Positions 27,901-36,967 of a stretch of DNA of 64,000 nt are shown piece after piece. The translations under genes and the position numbers were made by a program. This DNA is from an uncultured Dorea sp. (GTDB lineage Bacteria > Bacillota > Clostridia > Lachnospirales > Lachnospiraceae), in contig CAPEBR010000014.1 in the NCBI GenBank assembly GCA_948602995.1, forward strand, positions 1 to 64,000. Reading direction: 5' to 3'. Position 1 is the stretch's first letter. Every line of letters begins with the position of its first letter. Under the pieces are notes generated by a model that saw only the letters and a program-made list of their open reading frames with translations, did no database searches and was not told the DNA's origin.

Positions 27901-29987
27901 CCACGGATATTCTCATAGGTGCGGTTCTTCGCCCAGTACTCCTTCACTGGAAGATCAGAAGGCTTCTGGATCTTCAGCATATCAAAAAAGGGAAGGGCAG
28001 CCGGAATCTCTCCGCCCTCCTCCACCTCCAGGACGCGCAGGGTGGAAAGATACCTTGCAAATGTCTCCAGCCTTCCCTTCTCTACATAGTCAAAGGTAAT
28101 CTTCTGCTTCTTACTGCTGCTTGCGAAGACATCATACATTCCCTGGAATTCGGCTGTATTTTCAATAATAAAGTCGCAGTTATTGGGAAGCTCCTCATAC
28201 CGCTCTGTCAGAAGGATAGTGGTAAGCCCCAGTTCCTTTTCCCCGGAAAAAACATATTTTGCGAAGAGTTCTCCTTCCAGTGCGGATACATCTGAGATGA
28301 AGATTACATAATAGGGCTTCGGTATCTCGTTTCCCCGGGCAGCGGACAGAACCGACGCTTCCTCCGCGCGGGCGCGCAGGATATTGGCGAGTTCATAGAA
28401 GACATCGCTTGTCTGTTCCTTATTTGAGGCCACGAATCTCGTCTTCCTGTCCTCTGACCAGACATGGGGAAGCCATTTGGCAAATCCCCATTTTTCGTAA
28501 TCGGATGCCATCTCTCCATTATATATGTAGCCCAGCTTTACATCTGTATAACAGTTCCCTGCTGCGATCTGCACGCTCAGCGCCGTTGCTGCATCGATAG
28601 CGCCGCTCTTTCCCTCCCCGCCGATGATACCAATGAGATTGTGCTCTAAAAGGTTAATGGTCACAGGAACGTCATAAAGAGTCTCATAATTTTTTTTAAT
28701 AAAATCCGGCTTTTCCTCCAGCTCGTCCCTTGTAAGGGAGAAGCGTCTTTTCGGAGTCTCAATGGGTATCTGGAACGGAATGTTCCCCACACCCAGCCGG
28801 TGGATCAGGAAATCCTCATGGGTACGGTTCCGGTTCCAAAGGGTTCCTCCGCCCTCGTTGCTCTCATTGTATTCCAGGCACTGCGCTGCCGAGGGATAGC
28901 GGTCAGCGAGCATCCGGGATGTCTCGTCATATTTTTCCTTAATGTCCTCTGTCTTTTCCAGCAGGTACTGGCTGTAGGTCTGAAAACGGTAGTTCTCCTG
29001 CTCCTTTTCCTCCTTTTTCTGCTGGCGTATATTCGTTAACGCCCACAAAATACCGATCAGGGCGGAGGACAGGGACATGACAAGCCCTGAGTACATATAG
29101 AGTCCTGAGCCTCCCCCTGAGGAGTTTGTAGCATAGACCATCATCGCGCAGCCCAGCAGCATGGGAAGCGCCATGGTGACCGATGGGCCGATCACCATGT
29201 AAAGAGGCTGCTGCTTAATCTTGTTCAATGTGGGAGGCGCTTCAATCTCAATGCTCTCCGTGTCCGGCGTTTCATAGCTTCTCGGCGCGCGGTGATACAG
29301 GATCTTTCCTTCTGAGAGTTCCTGCTCCCGGTTCAGAAAGACAGTCTTTTCATCCTCTGACACCGGCTTCAGCTTTGAATTGCTCACGGATGCCCCGCTC
29401 CCCGCTGTATCCACAGCAAGAACATTTCCCAGGTAAACGATATGAAGCCCCATAATGTTGATGTAATCTCCAAGAGATAATGAAGCTTCGTCCTCTACCT
29501 TCATAGAATTTACATAAGTACCGTTTGGGCTTTTATTGATGATCCGGCAGACTTCCCCCTGTTTCATCAGCTGGGCATGGAGCTTGGATACCATCTTTTG
29601 GTAATCGTAGACAATATCGTTGGATCCATCCTTTCCGATCGTGATCCCGGCCTGGCTCTTTAGCTGGAATTTTTCATAGCTGTGGAAAACAGAGGTCATC
29701 TCCTTCACAATGACAGTGAGTTCTTCCCTGCTGGCCGTGGTAATGCCTAAAATGTCCTGATCTGCCAGCGCATGATTAAAGTAAGGCTGTCTGTTCTTTC
29801 TCACCTGATAGTGGCTGTCCGGGAGAAACTTCCATTTCTCGTCTATGACCTCCAGCCGGATTTTGACGTCACTTTTAATATGGAAGAAATTCTTGTGCAG
29901 CATGACAGCATAGTCTGCATTGTTCAGTGGGGGAAGCAGGTATTCTTTGAATGCGTTTCTGGAATAGACTGATATTACAAAACTCAT
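24996..29987 (-). CDS. essC: Type VII secretion ATPase EssC
   Basis: 1663-aa motor of type VII secretion. An FHA domain is clear at about 112-190 (GITIGKD, MVSKLHAQL, KSPNGTYVNS), with a likely second, weaker FHA-type domain before it. After a linker with DEKTVFL (T215) come two TM helices (264-286, 296-318). A degenerate ATPase-like module with GGEGKSGA (456-463) follows, then three FtsK/SpoIIIE domains with Walker A at 724-731 (GTTGSGKS), 1162-1170 (GNIVSGKST) and 1451-1458 (GGTHSGKT). Only the first has a full Walker B (LFIVIDEFAEL near 835). The ATG following GGAGGTAAC is used; the frame is open 8 codons further. No other conserved membrane component (EssA, EssB, EsaA) is recognisable nearby. 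Confidence 0.93.
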   Translation of the reverse strand: MSFVISVYSRNAFKEYLLPPLNNADYAVMLHKNFFHIKSDVKIRLEVIDEKWKFLPDSHYQVRKNRQPYFNHALADQDILGITTASREELTVIVKEMTSVFHSYEKFQLKSQAGITIGKDGSNDIVYDYQKMVSKLHAQLMKQGEVCRIINKSPNGTYVNSMKVEDEASLSLGDYINIMGLHIVYLGNVLAVDTAGSGASVSNSKLKPVSEDEKTVFLNREQELSEGKILYHRAPRSYETPDTESIEIEAPPTLNKIKQQPLYMVIGPSVTMALPMLLGCAMMVYATNSSGGGSGLYMYSGLVMSLSSALIGILWALTNIRQQKKEEKEQENYRFQTYSQYLLEKTEDIKEKYDETSRMLADRYPSAAQCLEYNESNEGGGTLWNRNRTHEDFLIHRLGVGNIPFQIPIETPKRRFSLTRDELEEKPDFIKKNYETLYDVPVTINLLEHNLIGIIGGEGKSGAIDAATALSVQIAAGNCYTDVKLGYIYNGEMASDYEKWGFAKWLPHVWSEDRKTRFVASNKEQTSDVFYELANILRARAEEASVLSAARGNEIPKPYYVIFISDVSALEGELFAKYVFSGEKELGLTTILLTERYEELPNNCDFIIENTAEFQGMYDVFASSSKKQKITFDYVEKGRLETFARYLSTLRVLEVEEGGEIPAALPFFDMLKIQKPSDLPVKEYWAKNRTYENIRGMIGQKAGGVPCYLDVHEKYHGPHGLVAGTTGSGKSETLQTYMLSLAVNYSPDDIGFFVIDYKGGGMANLFDGLPHLVGQISNLSGNQVRRAMTSIKSENRRRQRIFTENGVNNINLYTKLYKNGEAQVPVPHLFIVIDEFAELKREEPEFMRELISVAQVGRSLGVHLILATQKPSGTVDDNIWSNSKFRLCLRVQDRQDSTDMLHKPDAAYITQAGRCYLQVGNDEVYELFQSGYSGAVYDRDFAVSVTDIAKMISLSGKVDMTGNSVKQSQKKKAETAWITDLLTCLSTVSVAWKDTEYKADEEELAEAMYPVMEEKGLDYGVSRYNTDRLKDFIRLYGKLAEEGISSHMAQELLKRAAAEKVKLPQRKEKTQLDAIKEHLAEVAKANGYDYQQQLWMPVIPDHIYLDEFEEFREHRFSDGRWHEPEGSWELSVIIGKMDDPENQNQMPLVADFSEEGHIAVCGNIVSGKSTMMQTMVYVLIQKYSPERVNIYALDFSSKMMRAFEDAPHVGGIMCENDLDKIGKFFNMLTGILEERKALFQGGNYSEYVKVHGVTLPAIILFIDNYFSMKEKTGEAYEEFLIQLSREGVSHGIFLVVNGAGFGMNDITLRVGENINTILCLALQDKYAYRDLLHTVQIEMMPEAGVKGRGLAAYGKRVLEYQTALAFPAENDYQRMEGIREICSRMKEAWTGRCAKKVPEIPEKPVWSEYIRLEGYEQASRKSSLLPVGYNEANAEIFGINLRETYCYTVYGGTHSGKTNFMRVCLQSALDKDSGICVIDGPDHDFAPYSQSERLRYVADEQGIFDYFQELTPEFVARNKEKHEFEAQGLEGEEIFDRMAEKKPHFIFISDLSWFVPLIYNAELDMRGFLETIIEKGQYHNIFFIAALHMEKRHMTTGYQVYELFTGYKTGIHFGGKVSDNQALNFDYMSFVEQGKTEKPGIGILPSSPDEKAARKVVVPLARK

Positions 29988-29994
29988 ATGCCTG

Positions 29995-30198
29995 TTACCT
30001 CCGCTTTTCATTCTTTAATTTATCGTTTGACAGCATATCATCCAGTGAACTCTTCTGCATCCGTTCCTGGTTCAGGGAGTTCTGCCGGCGCAGCTTTTTC
30101 AGCTTTCCTGAATAAAGGATGATACCGGTCAGCAGACCGGCGGCGGCAATGGCCTCGGCTGCCAGGATCGCTATGTCTATTCCTGATAATGTGTTCAT
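29995..30198 (-). CDS. Small single-TM protein preceding essC
   Basis: 67 aa: one TM helix (about 8-29, IAILAAEAIAAAGLLTGIIL) and a basic, charged cytosolic tail (KLKKLRRQNSLNQERMQ). Ribosome site AGAGAGGAAC. Seven bases before the essC start, so clearly coupled to it. It could replace one of the missing small membrane components of the secretion apparatus (EssA is also small), but there is no sequence evidence for that. Confidence 0.65.
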   Translation of the reverse strand: MNTLSGIDIAILAAEAIAAAGLLTGIILYSGKLKKLRRQNSLNQERMQKSSLDDMLSNDKLKNEKRR

Positions 30199-30229
30199 GG
30201 GTGCTGTTCCTCTCTCTCATCTTCATTAG

Positions 30230-30269
30230 ATGATACCTGGAGGCGGATTTATCCGCCTCCAGGTATCAT
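30230..30269. terminator. Strong 19-bp hairpin before the essC unit
   Basis: Perfect inverted repeat with arm ATGATACCTGGAGGCGGAT and a two-base TT loop, placed 4 bases past the stop of the upstream secreted-protein gene. No T-run follows on the minus strand, so it may attenuate rather than end transcription into the secretion genes. Confidence 0.7.
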
Positions 30270-30272
30270 GGT

Positions 30273-32366
30273 TTATTTCACTCTGGCTGACCTGACATTG
30301 CTCCATGCTCCATAATACTTTGTCTTCCCGATTTTTTTGTAAGCACGGACTCTTACATAATATTTCGTTTTGCTTTTCCAGCCGCTGATGGAACGCGAAG
30401 TTACCTTTTTATATTCACGGCTGAGTGTCTTTCTGTTAAATTTCTTTTTCGGCGAAGCCATGATCTCATATCCGGTAGCATCTTTATTCTTTTTCCATGA
30501 GATGACCATCGTTCTGGATGACGGTGATTTCACTGACTTTAATGTCACTTTTTGGGGTACGACTTTTACTATAACTGTTTTCGATGCTGACAGAAAGCTC
30601 TGTGTTGCTGCTGCCTTAATTGTAATTTTCGCAGTTCCGTATTTCTTTACAGATACCTTTCCCCCTGATGTCACGGCTGCCACCTTTTTATTGGATGAGG
30701 AATAAGTAAGCTTTCCGCCTCCGTTTGTTCTCGCACCGAGGGCGAATGCTTTTGAACCATATGCCTTTGTATAGCTGTAAGCAGAAGTTGTAATCGTCTG
30801 CGGCATCTTTACATTTGCCGTATTCGTCTTTCCCCAGACAGCATAGAGGGTGATGTCTTGATCAATCGTATATTCCCCTCCCACATTGTAGGACGGGGCC
30901 GTTGCCTTTCTGTCTGCAGACCAGCCTAAAAATGTATAGCCTGCTCTGACTGGTTTCTGAGCGCTTAGTGTTAAGGCAACTCCCTTCTGCTTCACCTGGG
31001 AGCCGGGAGCTTCGCTTCCTCCGTTGGCATTGTACGTTACTGTCAGGGTATCCCCGGGTACAGTGGCTTTCCAGACAGCGTACAGCTCCGCATCTTTTTC
31101 TTCGGTATATTCCCCTCCTGCTTCATAAGATGGGCTTGTCGCTTTACTATCTTCAGACCATCCCAGGAATGTATATCCCAGTCTGGTTGGTTTCTCGGTA
31201 GTCAGTGTCAGTGGGACACCGTATTCCTTTTTCTGTGAGGCCGGATCATTTTCTACTCCATTGGTATAATAGTCAATCCGGAACATATTACCCGGCTCCG
31301 TTGATTCAACCTGCACGACATCTGCTTTTGTGCACACCTTATTCAAAGATGAAAGATTTAAATTCAGGGCAGCACGCACACCCGTAGAATAATAGTCAAC
31401 AGTTTTTCCGTCTCTATTAACCATACCATCATTATCCACATATGCAGCACTAAATTCTATGGAACCCGGCGAACGGAGCCACCACAAAGAGGCCTGACGA
31501 TGTTTCATGAAAAACACCCCCATCGCCCATGCATACGTGCTGGCTCCACATATTCTTGCCTCATCACATACAATCGAAGATACTGCAAATCCATGAGACA
31601 TTGCACTGCCTCTATATACTTCCTCCTCTGACAAAAGGAATACTTTATCTGTGGTGGGATTTCCTCCCGCTGTGCCTGATGTCAGATTGTCGTTATTTAC
31701 TACGTTAGTATCTGAAATCGCGGCTTTCTCATCAGACGAAAAAGCTGTGTTAATAAAGTTTTTACTTTCGTAGCTAATACCCAGGTCATTTACTGTACTG
31801 CCATAACCATTCAGCCAGCTTCGTATGGTACTGGTCTCCCATGTTACACTCTCACAGCCTTCTGTCGTATCTGCATGGTAAAACTGGTTGTCCAGTACGA
31901 TATCCGAAAGAAGCAGTATATTTCCTGTCGTATCTGAGTCTATATTCAGCACGCGCCATCTGATGGGCTCATATTTGAAATAATGATATGTATCCGCATC
32001 AGCCCATTGATAATAGGCTATCTTATTCTCTGGATATACATAGGTCGCATCACTTTGTTTTATCCTGCGGTATTTATCACCGTCGACAACGGCATCCCCG
32101 TTTTCATCCCATCCTGTTTCCGCCTCAAGGGCACTGTATACGGGATCTGTGCTCTTCACCTCGCTCTGGGGATAGCTTCCAAACCATACACTGTCCCAGC
32201 TGACGGTCCTGCCATTCTCATTTTCATTAGTGGTCTCAGGAGGATTCGGAGACCAGGAAGTCTCTTTCGTCTCACCCGCGTGCGCCGTTGTCTCCATTCC
32301 CGCAGGCGCTATACCTGATATTAACATAATCAGACAGACATACATTGCTATCATTCTTTTCTTCAT
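30273..32366 (-). CDS. Secreted DUF6273 / InlB-repeat / Ig-Fn3 surface protein
   Basis: 697 aa. Sec signal peptide (1-30, cleavage after TAHAG). A DUF6273-like domain (about 40-345) with SWDSVWFGSYPQ, YHYFKYEPIRWRVL, TSTIRSWLNGYG, WWLRSPG and GVRAALNLNL. Two InlB B-repeats (Flg_new type) follow, each ending YTFLGWS...LYAVW. The C-terminal part is an Ig-like unit (KAYGSKAFALGARTNGGGKL) and an Fn3-like tail (KNKDATGYEIMASPKKKF, YYVRVRAYKKIGKTKYYG). No LPXTG or SLH anchor, so it is released or held non-covalently. The start after GGGAGGAAA is used. Possibly an adhesin; substrate unknown. Confidence 0.8.
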   Translation of the reverse strand: MKKRMIAMYVCLIMLISGIAPAGMETTAHAGETKETSWSPNPPETTNENENGRTVSWDSVWFGSYPQSEVKSTDPVYSALEAETGWDENGDAVVDGDKYRRIKQSDATYVYPENKIAYYQWADADTYHYFKYEPIRWRVLNIDSDTTGNILLLSDIVLDNQFYHADTTEGCESVTWETSTIRSWLNGYGSTVNDLGISYESKNFINTAFSSDEKAAISDTNVVNNDNLTSGTAGGNPTTDKVFLLSEEEVYRGSAMSHGFAVSSIVCDEARICGASTYAWAMGVFFMKHRQASLWWLRSPGSIEFSAAYVDNDGMVNRDGKTVDYYSTGVRAALNLNLSSLNKVCTKADVVQVESTEPGNMFRIDYYTNGVENDPASQKKEYGVPLTLTTEKPTRLGYTFLGWSEDSKATSPSYEAGGEYTEEKDAELYAVWKATVPGDTLTVTYNANGGSEAPGSQVKQKGVALTLSAQKPVRAGYTFLGWSADRKATAPSYNVGGEYTIDQDITLYAVWGKTNTANVKMPQTITTSAYSYTKAYGSKAFALGARTNGGGKLTYSSSNKKVAAVTSGGKVSVKKYGTAKITIKAAATQSFLSASKTVIVKVVPQKVTLKSVKSPSSRTMVISWKKNKDATGYEIMASPKKKFNRKTLSREYKKVTSRSISGWKSKTKYYVRVRAYKKIGKTKYYGAWSNVRSARVK

Positions 32367-32463
32367 TGTGTTTCCTCCCATATATTATTTTCTAACCGTT
32401 CACCTTTTTATTTCCACTGTCTTTCGACTGTTAATCATTGTCTTCATAACTGAATTCATACTC

Positions 32464-34812
32464 TTATTTGATTTTCACCTTCTTTACTTTGCCCCACTCC
32501 CCGTAATATTTTGTCTTGCCAACCTTTTTATAGGCGCGTACTTTTACATAATAGGTTTTTTTGCTCTCGCAGTTTCTCAATGTCTGGGACAAGATCCTTT
32601 TTTTGTAGGTGCGTCTGATTGTCCACTTCTTAAAGTCTCTTCTCTTTGACAGATAGACTTCGTATCCTGTGGCATCTTTGTTCTTTTTCCATGAAATCTT
32701 CATGAGCTTCGCGGAAGGTGATGAAACGGATTTGAGGGCTACTGCTTTAGGCACTACTTTTACGGTAACGGTTTTTACAGCTGCTTTGTAATCCTCTGTC
32801 TCTTTTGCACGGATTGTAATTTTTACTTTTCCGTATTTTTTCACGGTTACTTTTCCTGTGCCTGATACTCCAGCTATTTTGGCATTGGCTGATTTGTATG
32901 CCAGCTTCGCTCCGCCGCCTGCTTTGGCATCCAGCGAAAAGGCTTTGGAGCCGTATGCTTTGGTGTAGACCGAAGATGGCGTTGTAATCTTCTGTTGCTT
33001 TTTTATCTTTGTAGTGCTGTTGTTGCCTGCAGGTTTATCCGTAATACCGCCTGTCTGGTTACCTCCGGAATTTTCCGAGTCTGACGGGGGATTCACGACA
33101 GACTCGTTCTTTTTCCATACGGCATACAGAGTTGCTGATGTGTCATCTGTATATGTTCCACCTGCATCATATGTCGCGCTTTCCGCATTCCTGTCCGTAG
33201 ACCAGCCTAAAAATGTGTAACCCGTGCGGGTTGGTTCTTTGTCGCTTAATTTCAGAGAAGAATCCGGCTGTTTTGTCTGCGGCTCAGGTGCCCCGTTTCC
33301 ATTGTTTGCATCATATGTTATCTGAATCTTGTTTTCCGGCTCGTCTTTCTTCCAAGCGGCATATAATACTGTATTATCGTTTTCTTTATATTCGTCTCCC
33401 GGCTGATAATCTGCAGTTGCGGCTATGCTGTTTTTAGACCAGCCGAGGAATGTATAGCCTGAAAGTGCCGGAATTTCACTGCTTAGTATCAGTGGCTGAC
33501 CATAGGTTTTTATCTGTGCCGACGGTGCTCCTGTTCCTCCATTTGCGTCATATGTTACGGTATATGTATTGATTTTCCATATAGCGTACAGAGTTGCTGA
33601 TATATTATCCGTATATGACCCACCTGCATCATATACTGCGCTTTCCGCATTCCTGTCTGTAGACCAGCCCAAAAATGTATAGCCTGTACGGGTCGGTTCT
33701 TTGTCACTTAATGTTAACGTTGTTCCATAATATTTCGTTTGTGTTGATGGAGCTCCTGTTCCTTCATTAGCATTGTAATACACATCATATGTTTCTTTCT
33801 CCCATACTGCATATAATGTTGTTCCACTGTTTGCTGTATAACTTTCTCCAGGCAGATATGTTGCAACTGTTGCTGTACTGCTCGTTGACCAGCCTTTAAA
33901 TTTATGTCCTGTCCTTGTTGGTTTTGTATTGCTTAATTCTAATGTGACTCCATATGGTTTTGTTTGACTTGATGGTTCTCCTATTCCTCCATTAGAATTA
34001 TAATAAACATTATAATTTGGTCCAATTTCTACCGATATTGTTTTGGATGTAATAACTTTTCCCGTATTTTTTTCTTTAAAATTAACAGTTATTGTTGTAT
34101 TACCGGCATTATTTCCTGTTATATTTAAGCTACATGCTCTATTTCCATTTGAGTCAGTATACCAATCCCCCCACCTACATGAAACATTAGAATTCGATTT
34201 TTCAAATTGTATAGAGTATTTATCTGGTTTAATTCCTGATACAGTAGATACAACACTTGTTGTGTATGTTCCTGTCATATTTAAATATACGCTACTCTTT
34301 GATAGATCTAAGTTCGTTCCGCACTGCGAAATATCATGTACAATCATTGTTCCTTCATCCCAATTTAAAGTTTCACCATCTAAAGTTGTCGCCCATTTTT
34401 CGACAGTATATGTACCAGCTTCTTCAAAATAAAAACTTATAGATGTCCAATTAAAATAATGACTATTATCGGATGAATAACTTGATTTTTCTGCCATAAG
34501 CGAACCATTTTTATATATTTTTACATGTGCAGAACGTAAATGAATATTTCCATTAGGATTCCAAAAATTAGCATAAAATGTACAATAGTTATATACTCCT
34601 TGTGCTTCACATCCCGAAGCCTGCGTTACATTTATATTTGAAAAATTGGTCCAACAGCTATTTGGATCTTCGTATGCATATATATCATTTACCCTATACA
34701 AGATTATAAAATTCATGATAATGAAAGTTTGAAGCACCATTTTTTTCAATGTAACAAATCTTCCTATTCTCTTTTTCGCTTTAACTTCTCTATTAAATAT
34801 TATTCTATTCAT
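32464..34812 (-). CDS. Secreted protein with four InlB repeats and Ig-Fn3 tail
   Basis: 782 aa. Long basic N terminus, then a hydrophobic signal helix (about 27-42). The N-terminal domain (45-265) is unique in this window, Asn/Ser-rich and AT-rich in DNA, with immunoglobulin-like features (SVYLNMTGTYTTSVVSTVSG). Four InlB B-repeats follow (YNANEGTGAPSTQTKYYGTT-type), then the same Ig and Fn3-like tail as its neighbours (KAYGSKAFSLDAKAGGGAKL; GYEVYLSKRRDFKKW). No DUF6273. The 5' third differs in base composition from the rest, which suggests that a foreign head was joined to a resident tail. Start after AGAAGGAGA. Confidence 0.75.
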   Translation of the reverse strand: MNRIIFNREVKAKKRIGRFVTLKKMVLQTFIIMNFIILYRVNDIYAYEDPNSCWTNFSNINVTQASGCEAQGVYNYCTFYANFWNPNGNIHLRSAHVKIYKNGSLMAEKSSYSSDNSHYFNWTSISFYFEEAGTYTVEKWATTLDGETLNWDEGTMIVHDISQCGTNLDLSKSSVYLNMTGTYTTSVVSTVSGIKPDKYSIQFEKSNSNVSCRWGDWYTDSNGNRACSLNITGNNAGNTTITVNFKEKNTGKVITSKTISVEIGPNYNVYYNSNGGIGEPSSQTKPYGVTLELSNTKPTRTGHKFKGWSTSSTATVATYLPGESYTANSGTTLYAVWEKETYDVYYNANEGTGAPSTQTKYYGTTLTLSDKEPTRTGYTFLGWSTDRNAESAVYDAGGSYTDNISATLYAIWKINTYTVTYDANGGTGAPSAQIKTYGQPLILSSEIPALSGYTFLGWSKNSIAATADYQPGDEYKENDNTVLYAAWKKDEPENKIQITYDANNGNGAPEPQTKQPDSSLKLSDKEPTRTGYTFLGWSTDRNAESATYDAGGTYTDDTSATLYAVWKKNESVVNPPSDSENSGGNQTGGITDKPAGNNSTTKIKKQQKITTPSSVYTKAYGSKAFSLDAKAGGGAKLAYKSANAKIAGVSGTGKVTVKKYGKVKITIRAKETEDYKAAVKTVTVKVVPKAVALKSVSSPSAKLMKISWKKNKDATGYEVYLSKRRDFKKWTIRRTYKKRILSQTLRNCESKKTYYVKVRAYKKVGKTKYYGEWGKVKKVKIK

Positions 34813-34829
34813 TAATGTATCTCCTTCTC

Positions 34830-34925
34830 TTACTTTATCTTCATATTTTTCGCTTTACACCATGCTCCATAGTATTTCTTTCTTCCAACTTTTACATAAA
34901 AACGTATTCTTACATAATAGGTCAC
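34830..34925 (-). pseudogene. Orphan Fn3-like tail of a lost paralogue
   Basis: Thirty-one codons ending in a stop, VTYYVRIRFYVKVGRKKYYG then AWCKAKNMKIK, match the last residues of the flanking secreted proteins (YYVKVRAYKKVGKTKYYG). Nothing upstream of it is left in frame. It is the end of a deleted or recombined family member. Confidence 0.75.
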
Positions 34926-35045
34926 GGATGACGGAAGTAACACCAAGTTTATTCGTCCGGAGCATAAAGCCAATTGTAATAGTAACAAACCAAAGGAAGG
35001 AAGCCTTCCGGGAGAAGCAGGATTCAAAATTACATAAAAATGCTC

Positions 35046-36938
35046 TTATTTGATTTTCACTTTCTTGACTTTGCTCCATCCCCCGTAGTATTTTGTTTTT
35101 CCGACTTTCTTGTAAGCACGGATTTTTATATAATAAGTGCTTTTCGTTTCGCAATTGCTTATGGAATAAAAGCTCTTACTCTTGTTAATAGAACGTTTCA
35201 CAGTCCATTTCTTGAAGTCTTTTCTCTTTGACAAATATACTTCATAACCTGATGCATCTTTGTTCCTTTTCCATGAGATCTCCATTTTTCTTGCATATGG
35301 AGATCTTACGGACTTCAAAGACACTGCTTTTGGCACTACTTTTACAGTAACTGTCCTTGCTGCAGACTGATATTCCTTCGTTGCTTCTGCACGGATTGTG
35401 ATCTTTACGGTTCCGTATTTTTTCACAGTTACTTTGCCTGAGTCTGATACTTTGGCTACTTTGAAGTTCGATGATTTGTATGTCAGCTTTGCTCCGCCGC
35501 CTGCCTTTGCGCCAAGTGAAAAGGCTTTGGATCCGTATGCCTTTGTGAAAACAGATGCTTTTGTTGTTATCCTTTGGGGATTTTTTGTCTTTGTAACATT
35601 TTCTGCCGGGATGTTCACCGCATGATCCTTTTCCCAAACGGCATAGAGTACTGCATTGTCGTTTTCTTTATATTCGTCTCCTGCCTTATAATATGCTGTT
35701 GTAGCCGCATTGTTTTTGGACCAGCCTAAAAAGGTGTATCCATAACGCACTGGCTTCATACTGCTTAATGACAATGATAAGCCTGAATTCTTTAAATGTG
35801 GCCCGGGTGCTCTGCTTCCGCCATTTGCATTGTATGTTATCTGAAAAAATGTTTCTCCTTCTTCCGTGGCAACTGCTCCTGCATCTTTCCATACATTGGA
35901 TGACAGATTAAGACGCAGGGCGGCGCGCACACCGAGACTGCGATAGTCAACAGCTCCGCCGTCATCACTGACGAAACCGTAGTAATGTGCAAATGCCGCA
36001 TTTTCAGGACAATTGCCCGGCGAGCGCAACCACCACCAGCAATTACCCCCATATGTATCACTTGGGTCTATATAGCACCCCATTGCCTTTGTGTATGCAC
36101 TGCTCTTACATCTCCGTGCTTCGTCATAGATCTCTTTTGATGATGCCAGACCATAAACCAATGCATCACTCCCATACATTTCTGCTTCTGATAAAAGGAA
36201 CACTTGATCTCTTGTGTTGTTGCCGCCTGCTGTCCCATGGCTGATATTATCCAGGTTCATTACTTCCGTATCTGCAATTTCAGCCCTTTCCTCAGCCGTA
36301 AAAGCACTATTTATGAAATTTTTACTGCTATAATCAATCCCTTGTGCGTTAGCAGAACTTCCGTATCCATTGAGCCAGCTTCGTATAGTGCTGGTTTCCC
36401 ATGTTATTTTCTCATTGGCCAGATTATACCTTTGGTCATCCAATGCTATATCTGACAGGAGGAGCGCCTGATTTCCTTCTACTTTTAATATTCTCCATTT
36501 AATTGGTTCATATTTGAAGTAGTGCCAGGTGTCCTCATCGGCCCAGTCATAATGTGAAGAATCTGATGTTGCAAAAGTCGCATCACCTTTCTTTATTCTG
36601 CGGTATCTGATGCCCTCCAGTGTAGTATCTCCAAGGTTGTCCCACTCTGTTACCCTCTGTAAGGTGCTATACAGGGGATCTGAGCCTGCCACCTCCTCCT
36701 GGGGATAACTCCCAAACCAGATACAGTCCCATGTTACCTTTTGCCCCGACATCATACTGTCATCCTTTATAATCCTGGGATTTGCCAGGGTTCTGCCCTC
36801 TGCAGTCTGGAAAGTGTTTGATACATCTGTTTTTTTCTCCGGTTCACTGGCCGATACTTGCAACGCTGTTGGCAATAACACGGCACTTATCATCAAGATT
36901 ACTGAACTTATTATGATTGGCACTGTTTTCTTTTCCAT
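35046..36938 (-). CDS. Secreted DUF6273 / InlB-repeat / Ig-Fn3 surface protein
   Basis: 630 aa. Signal peptide 1-31 (VSASE cleavage region). One DUF6273-like domain (about 50-350: TWDCIWFGSYPQEEV, YHYF-type HYFKYEPIKWRIL, WWWLRSPGN, GVRAALRLNL), one InlB B-repeat (YTFLGWSKNNAATTAYY..LYAVWEKD), then the Ig and Fn3-like tail (KAYGSKAFSLGAKAGGGAKL, GYEVYLSKRKDFKKW). Start is the ATG behind GAGGAGGGG; a longer frame overlaps the kinase 3' end. It is the first gene after the PASTA kinase. Confidence 0.8.
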   Translation of the reverse strand: MEKKTVPIIISSVILMISAVLLPTALQVSASEPEKKTDVSNTFQTAEGRTLANPRIIKDDSMMSGQKVTWDCIWFGSYPQEEVAGSDPLYSTLQRVTEWDNLGDTTLEGIRYRRIKKGDATFATSDSSHYDWADEDTWHYFKYEPIKWRILKVEGNQALLLSDIALDDQRYNLANEKITWETSTIRSWLNGYGSSANAQGIDYSSKNFINSAFTAEERAEIADTEVMNLDNISHGTAGGNNTRDQVFLLSEAEMYGSDALVYGLASSKEIYDEARRCKSSAYTKAMGCYIDPSDTYGGNCWWWLRSPGNCPENAAFAHYYGFVSDDGGAVDYRSLGVRAALRLNLSSNVWKDAGAVATEEGETFFQITYNANGGSRAPGPHLKNSGLSLSLSSMKPVRYGYTFLGWSKNNAATTAYYKAGDEYKENDNAVLYAVWEKDHAVNIPAENVTKTKNPQRITTKASVFTKAYGSKAFSLGAKAGGGAKLTYKSSNFKVAKVSDSGKVTVKKYGTVKITIRAEATKEYQSAARTVTVKVVPKAVSLKSVRSPYARKMEISWKRNKDASGYEVYLSKRKDFKKWTVKRSINKSKSFYSISNCETKSTYYIKIRAYKKVGKTKYYGGWSKVKKVKIK

Positions 36939-36967
36939 GACTCCCCTCCTCTCGTTTTTTGCATCGC

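Noticed and set aside
29995..30198. Identity of the small TM protein as EssA or EssB
   Set aside because: Length and single TM helix are all that fits; there is no sequence signature, so it stays unnamed.
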